Source of the DNA: an uncultured Bacteroidota bacterium
Lineage (GTDB): Bacteria; Bacteroidota; Bacteroidia; UKL13-3
Direction of reading: 5' to 3'
DNA: 6,651 bases
Assembly: GCA_903898215.1 (NCBI GenBank)
Contig: CAIUEQ010000178.1
Coordinates: 1-6,651, forward strand
Position numbers and translations under genes: made by a program. The notes beneath the pieces are model-generated. The model made no database searches. It was not told the origin of the DNA and worked only from the letters and a program-made list of their open reading frames with translations. Position 1 is the stretch's first letter. Every line of letters starts with the position of its first letter. This document shows, piece by piece, positions 5,495 to 6,651 of the stretch.

Positions 5495-6625
5495 ATGCTT
5501 AGTTTTTGGGAAAAGAAAAATTTTATACACTACGATTATATCGTTATTGGAGCCGGCATTACAGGGCTTTCTACTGCTTGTTCTCTTAAAGAAAAAAATC
5601 CCAAAGCAAGTGTGTTGGTCTTGGAGCGTGGACTATTACCAACAGGAGCAAGTACAAAAAATGCAGGCTTTGCTTGTATCGGCTCATTAAGCGAAAAAAT
5701 TTCAGATCTTGAATTATTAGGTGAAAGCAAATTTCTTCAGTTGATAGAAGACCGATTAAAAGGTTTGGCGATGTTGCGTAAACGGTTAGGTGATGATAAT
5801 ATTAATTATCAAAACAATGGTGGTTTTGAGTTGGAGTTAAAAAGGAAGCCAATTGAAAATGGCCAAATGGAAAAGCTCAATGAAGTGTTAAAATCAATTT
5901 TCAGTGAAAATGTTTTTTATGCGTTTCCGAATTTGGTTGAAACCTTTGGATTTAATAGTGAAATGGTTTCAAACATTATTATAAACCCGATAGAATCACA
6001 AATTGATTCAGGTTTGATGATGCAAACACTTTGGAATTATGCAGGGATTTTACAGATAAAAATTATTACAGGAGCCGATGTTTTAAATGTTGAAGAAAGT
6101 AATAATGAAGTTGAAGTTTCAGTAAGAACTTTATCCGATGAATCTTTAAATTTTTATGCTCAAAAAATTGCAGTTTGTACCAATGCTTTTGCCAATAAAT
6201 TATTTCCACAACTTGACATTACTCCCGGAAGAGGCCAGATTTTATGTACCTCACCAATTGCTGATTTGAAAATAAAAGGAACCTTTAATTTTGAAGAAGG
6301 ATATTATTATTTCCGAAATTTTGAAAACAGAATAATTTTTGGTGGAGGTAGAAATACAGATTTTGAAACCGAAACGACTACTGATTTTTTAATAAACGAA
6401 AGTATTCAGCACCAACTAGAATTTTATCTTGAGGAAATGATTCTTCCCGGAAAAAAATATACTATAGAACATCGTTGGACAGGAGTAATGGGTTTTGGAA
6501 AAAACAAATTTCCAATCGTTGAAAAAATCAGCGACAGAATTGCAGTTGGAGCAAGATTAAATGGAATGGGAATTGTGCTTGGAAGCAAGGTTGCTGACGA
6601 CCTAAGCACGATGCTACTTATGTAG
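5495..6625 (+). CDS. FAD-dependent oxidoreductase, DAO/DadA-like
   Basis: This 376-residue flavoprotein has the D-amino-acid oxidase (DAO) fold and probably oxidises an amine or amino acid; the substrate cannot be read from sequence. After a short tail, YDYIVIGAGITGLSTA gives the Rossmann dinucleotide motif G19-x-G21-x-x-G24. Glu44 in LVLERG is placed to bind the adenosine ribose. LPTGASTKNAGFACIGS (about 49-65) is the second FAD-contact segment typical of DAO proteins. The C-terminal part has HRWTGVMGFGKNKFPIV and ARLNGMGIVLGSKVADDL, the usual DAO end with its flavin-contacting G-M-G. No signal peptide or membrane segment is seen. It lies 74 bases after ettA on the same strand, so co-transcription is possible. 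A near-consensus TATCTTGC stands about 17 bases before the ATG, so it may also have its own promoter. It appears complete; no lesion is seen. Confidence 0.88.
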   Translation: MLSFWEKKNFIHYDYIVIGAGITGLSTACSLKEKNPKASVLVLERGLLPTGASTKNAGFACIGSLSEKISDLELLGESKFLQLIEDRLKGLAMLRKRLGDDNINYQNNGGFELELKRKPIENGQMEKLNEVLKSIFSENVFYAFPNLVETFGFNSEMVSNIIINPIESQIDSGLMMQTLWNYAGILQIKIITGADVLNVEESNNEVEVSVRTLSDESLNFYAQKIAVCTNAFANKLFPQLDITPGRGQILCTSPIADLKIKGTFNFEEGYYYFRNFENRIIFGGGRNTDFETETTTDFLINESIQHQLEFYLEEMILPGKKYTIEHRWTGVMGFGKNKFPIVEKISDRIAVGARLNGMGIVLGSKVADDLSTMLLM

Positions 6626-6651
6626 AATCAAGGTGCAATTTGGATTTAAGG

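Noticed and set aside
5536..6609. Minus-strand open frames (5536-5730 and 6424-6609) within the oxidoreductase
   Set aside because: They are antisense to the FAD-binding N-terminus and the conserved C-terminus of an intact flavoprotein.

Overview
The window looks like chromosomal DNA from a member of the Bacteroidota, judged by eye from several signs. It is strongly AT-rich. Start codons lack clear Shine-Dalgarno sequences, and a TAnnTTTG-type -7 promoter element sits in front of ettA. Two TTCGAGCGGAGTC-type dispersed repeats and the CCGATAGCTATCGG palindrome resemble motifs I recall from intergenic DNA of that phylum. No species assignment is possible from the sequence alone.

Layout, left to right. 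(1) Bases 2-919 (+) encode a complete nitrilase-superfamily domain with an intact Glu-Lys-Cys triad. Its frame stays open through the left edge, so it is probably the C-terminal half of a GNAT acetyltransferase / carbon-nitrogen hydrolase fusion. (2) Bases 1054-1601 (-) hold a type II toxin-antitoxin pair, antitoxin first and MazF/PemK-like toxin second, with a 4-base stop/start overlap. (3) Bases 1919-2607 (+) encode an unrecognised lipoprotein. Its signal peptide start and its body lie in different frames, joined at a T-rich tract. (4) Bases 2814-3350 (-) are an ORF6N-domain gene interrupted by an in-frame stop and flanked by two direct copies of a dispersed repeat. (5) Bases 3546-3680 carry TCTGCG repeats just before the ettA promoter. 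(6) Bases 3750-5420 (+) encode EttA, a two-domain ABC-F translation factor. (7) Bases 5495-6625 (+) encode an intact FAD-dependent oxidoreductase of the DAO/DadA fold.

Functionally this is a patchwork. The outer parts (hydrolase fusion, ettA, oxidoreductase) look like intact, ordinary core or metabolic genes. The middle, about 1.0-3.7 kb, is accessory DNA with a toxin-antitoxin module, a frameshifted lipoprotein, a broken phage-type ORF6N gene and dispersed palindromic repeats. No CRISPR array, transposase, tRNA or rRNA was seen. I do not see a convincing new multi-gene system. The points most worth a second look are the T-tract frameshift in the lipoprotein signal peptide and the repeat copy in which a palindrome is present in both arms.
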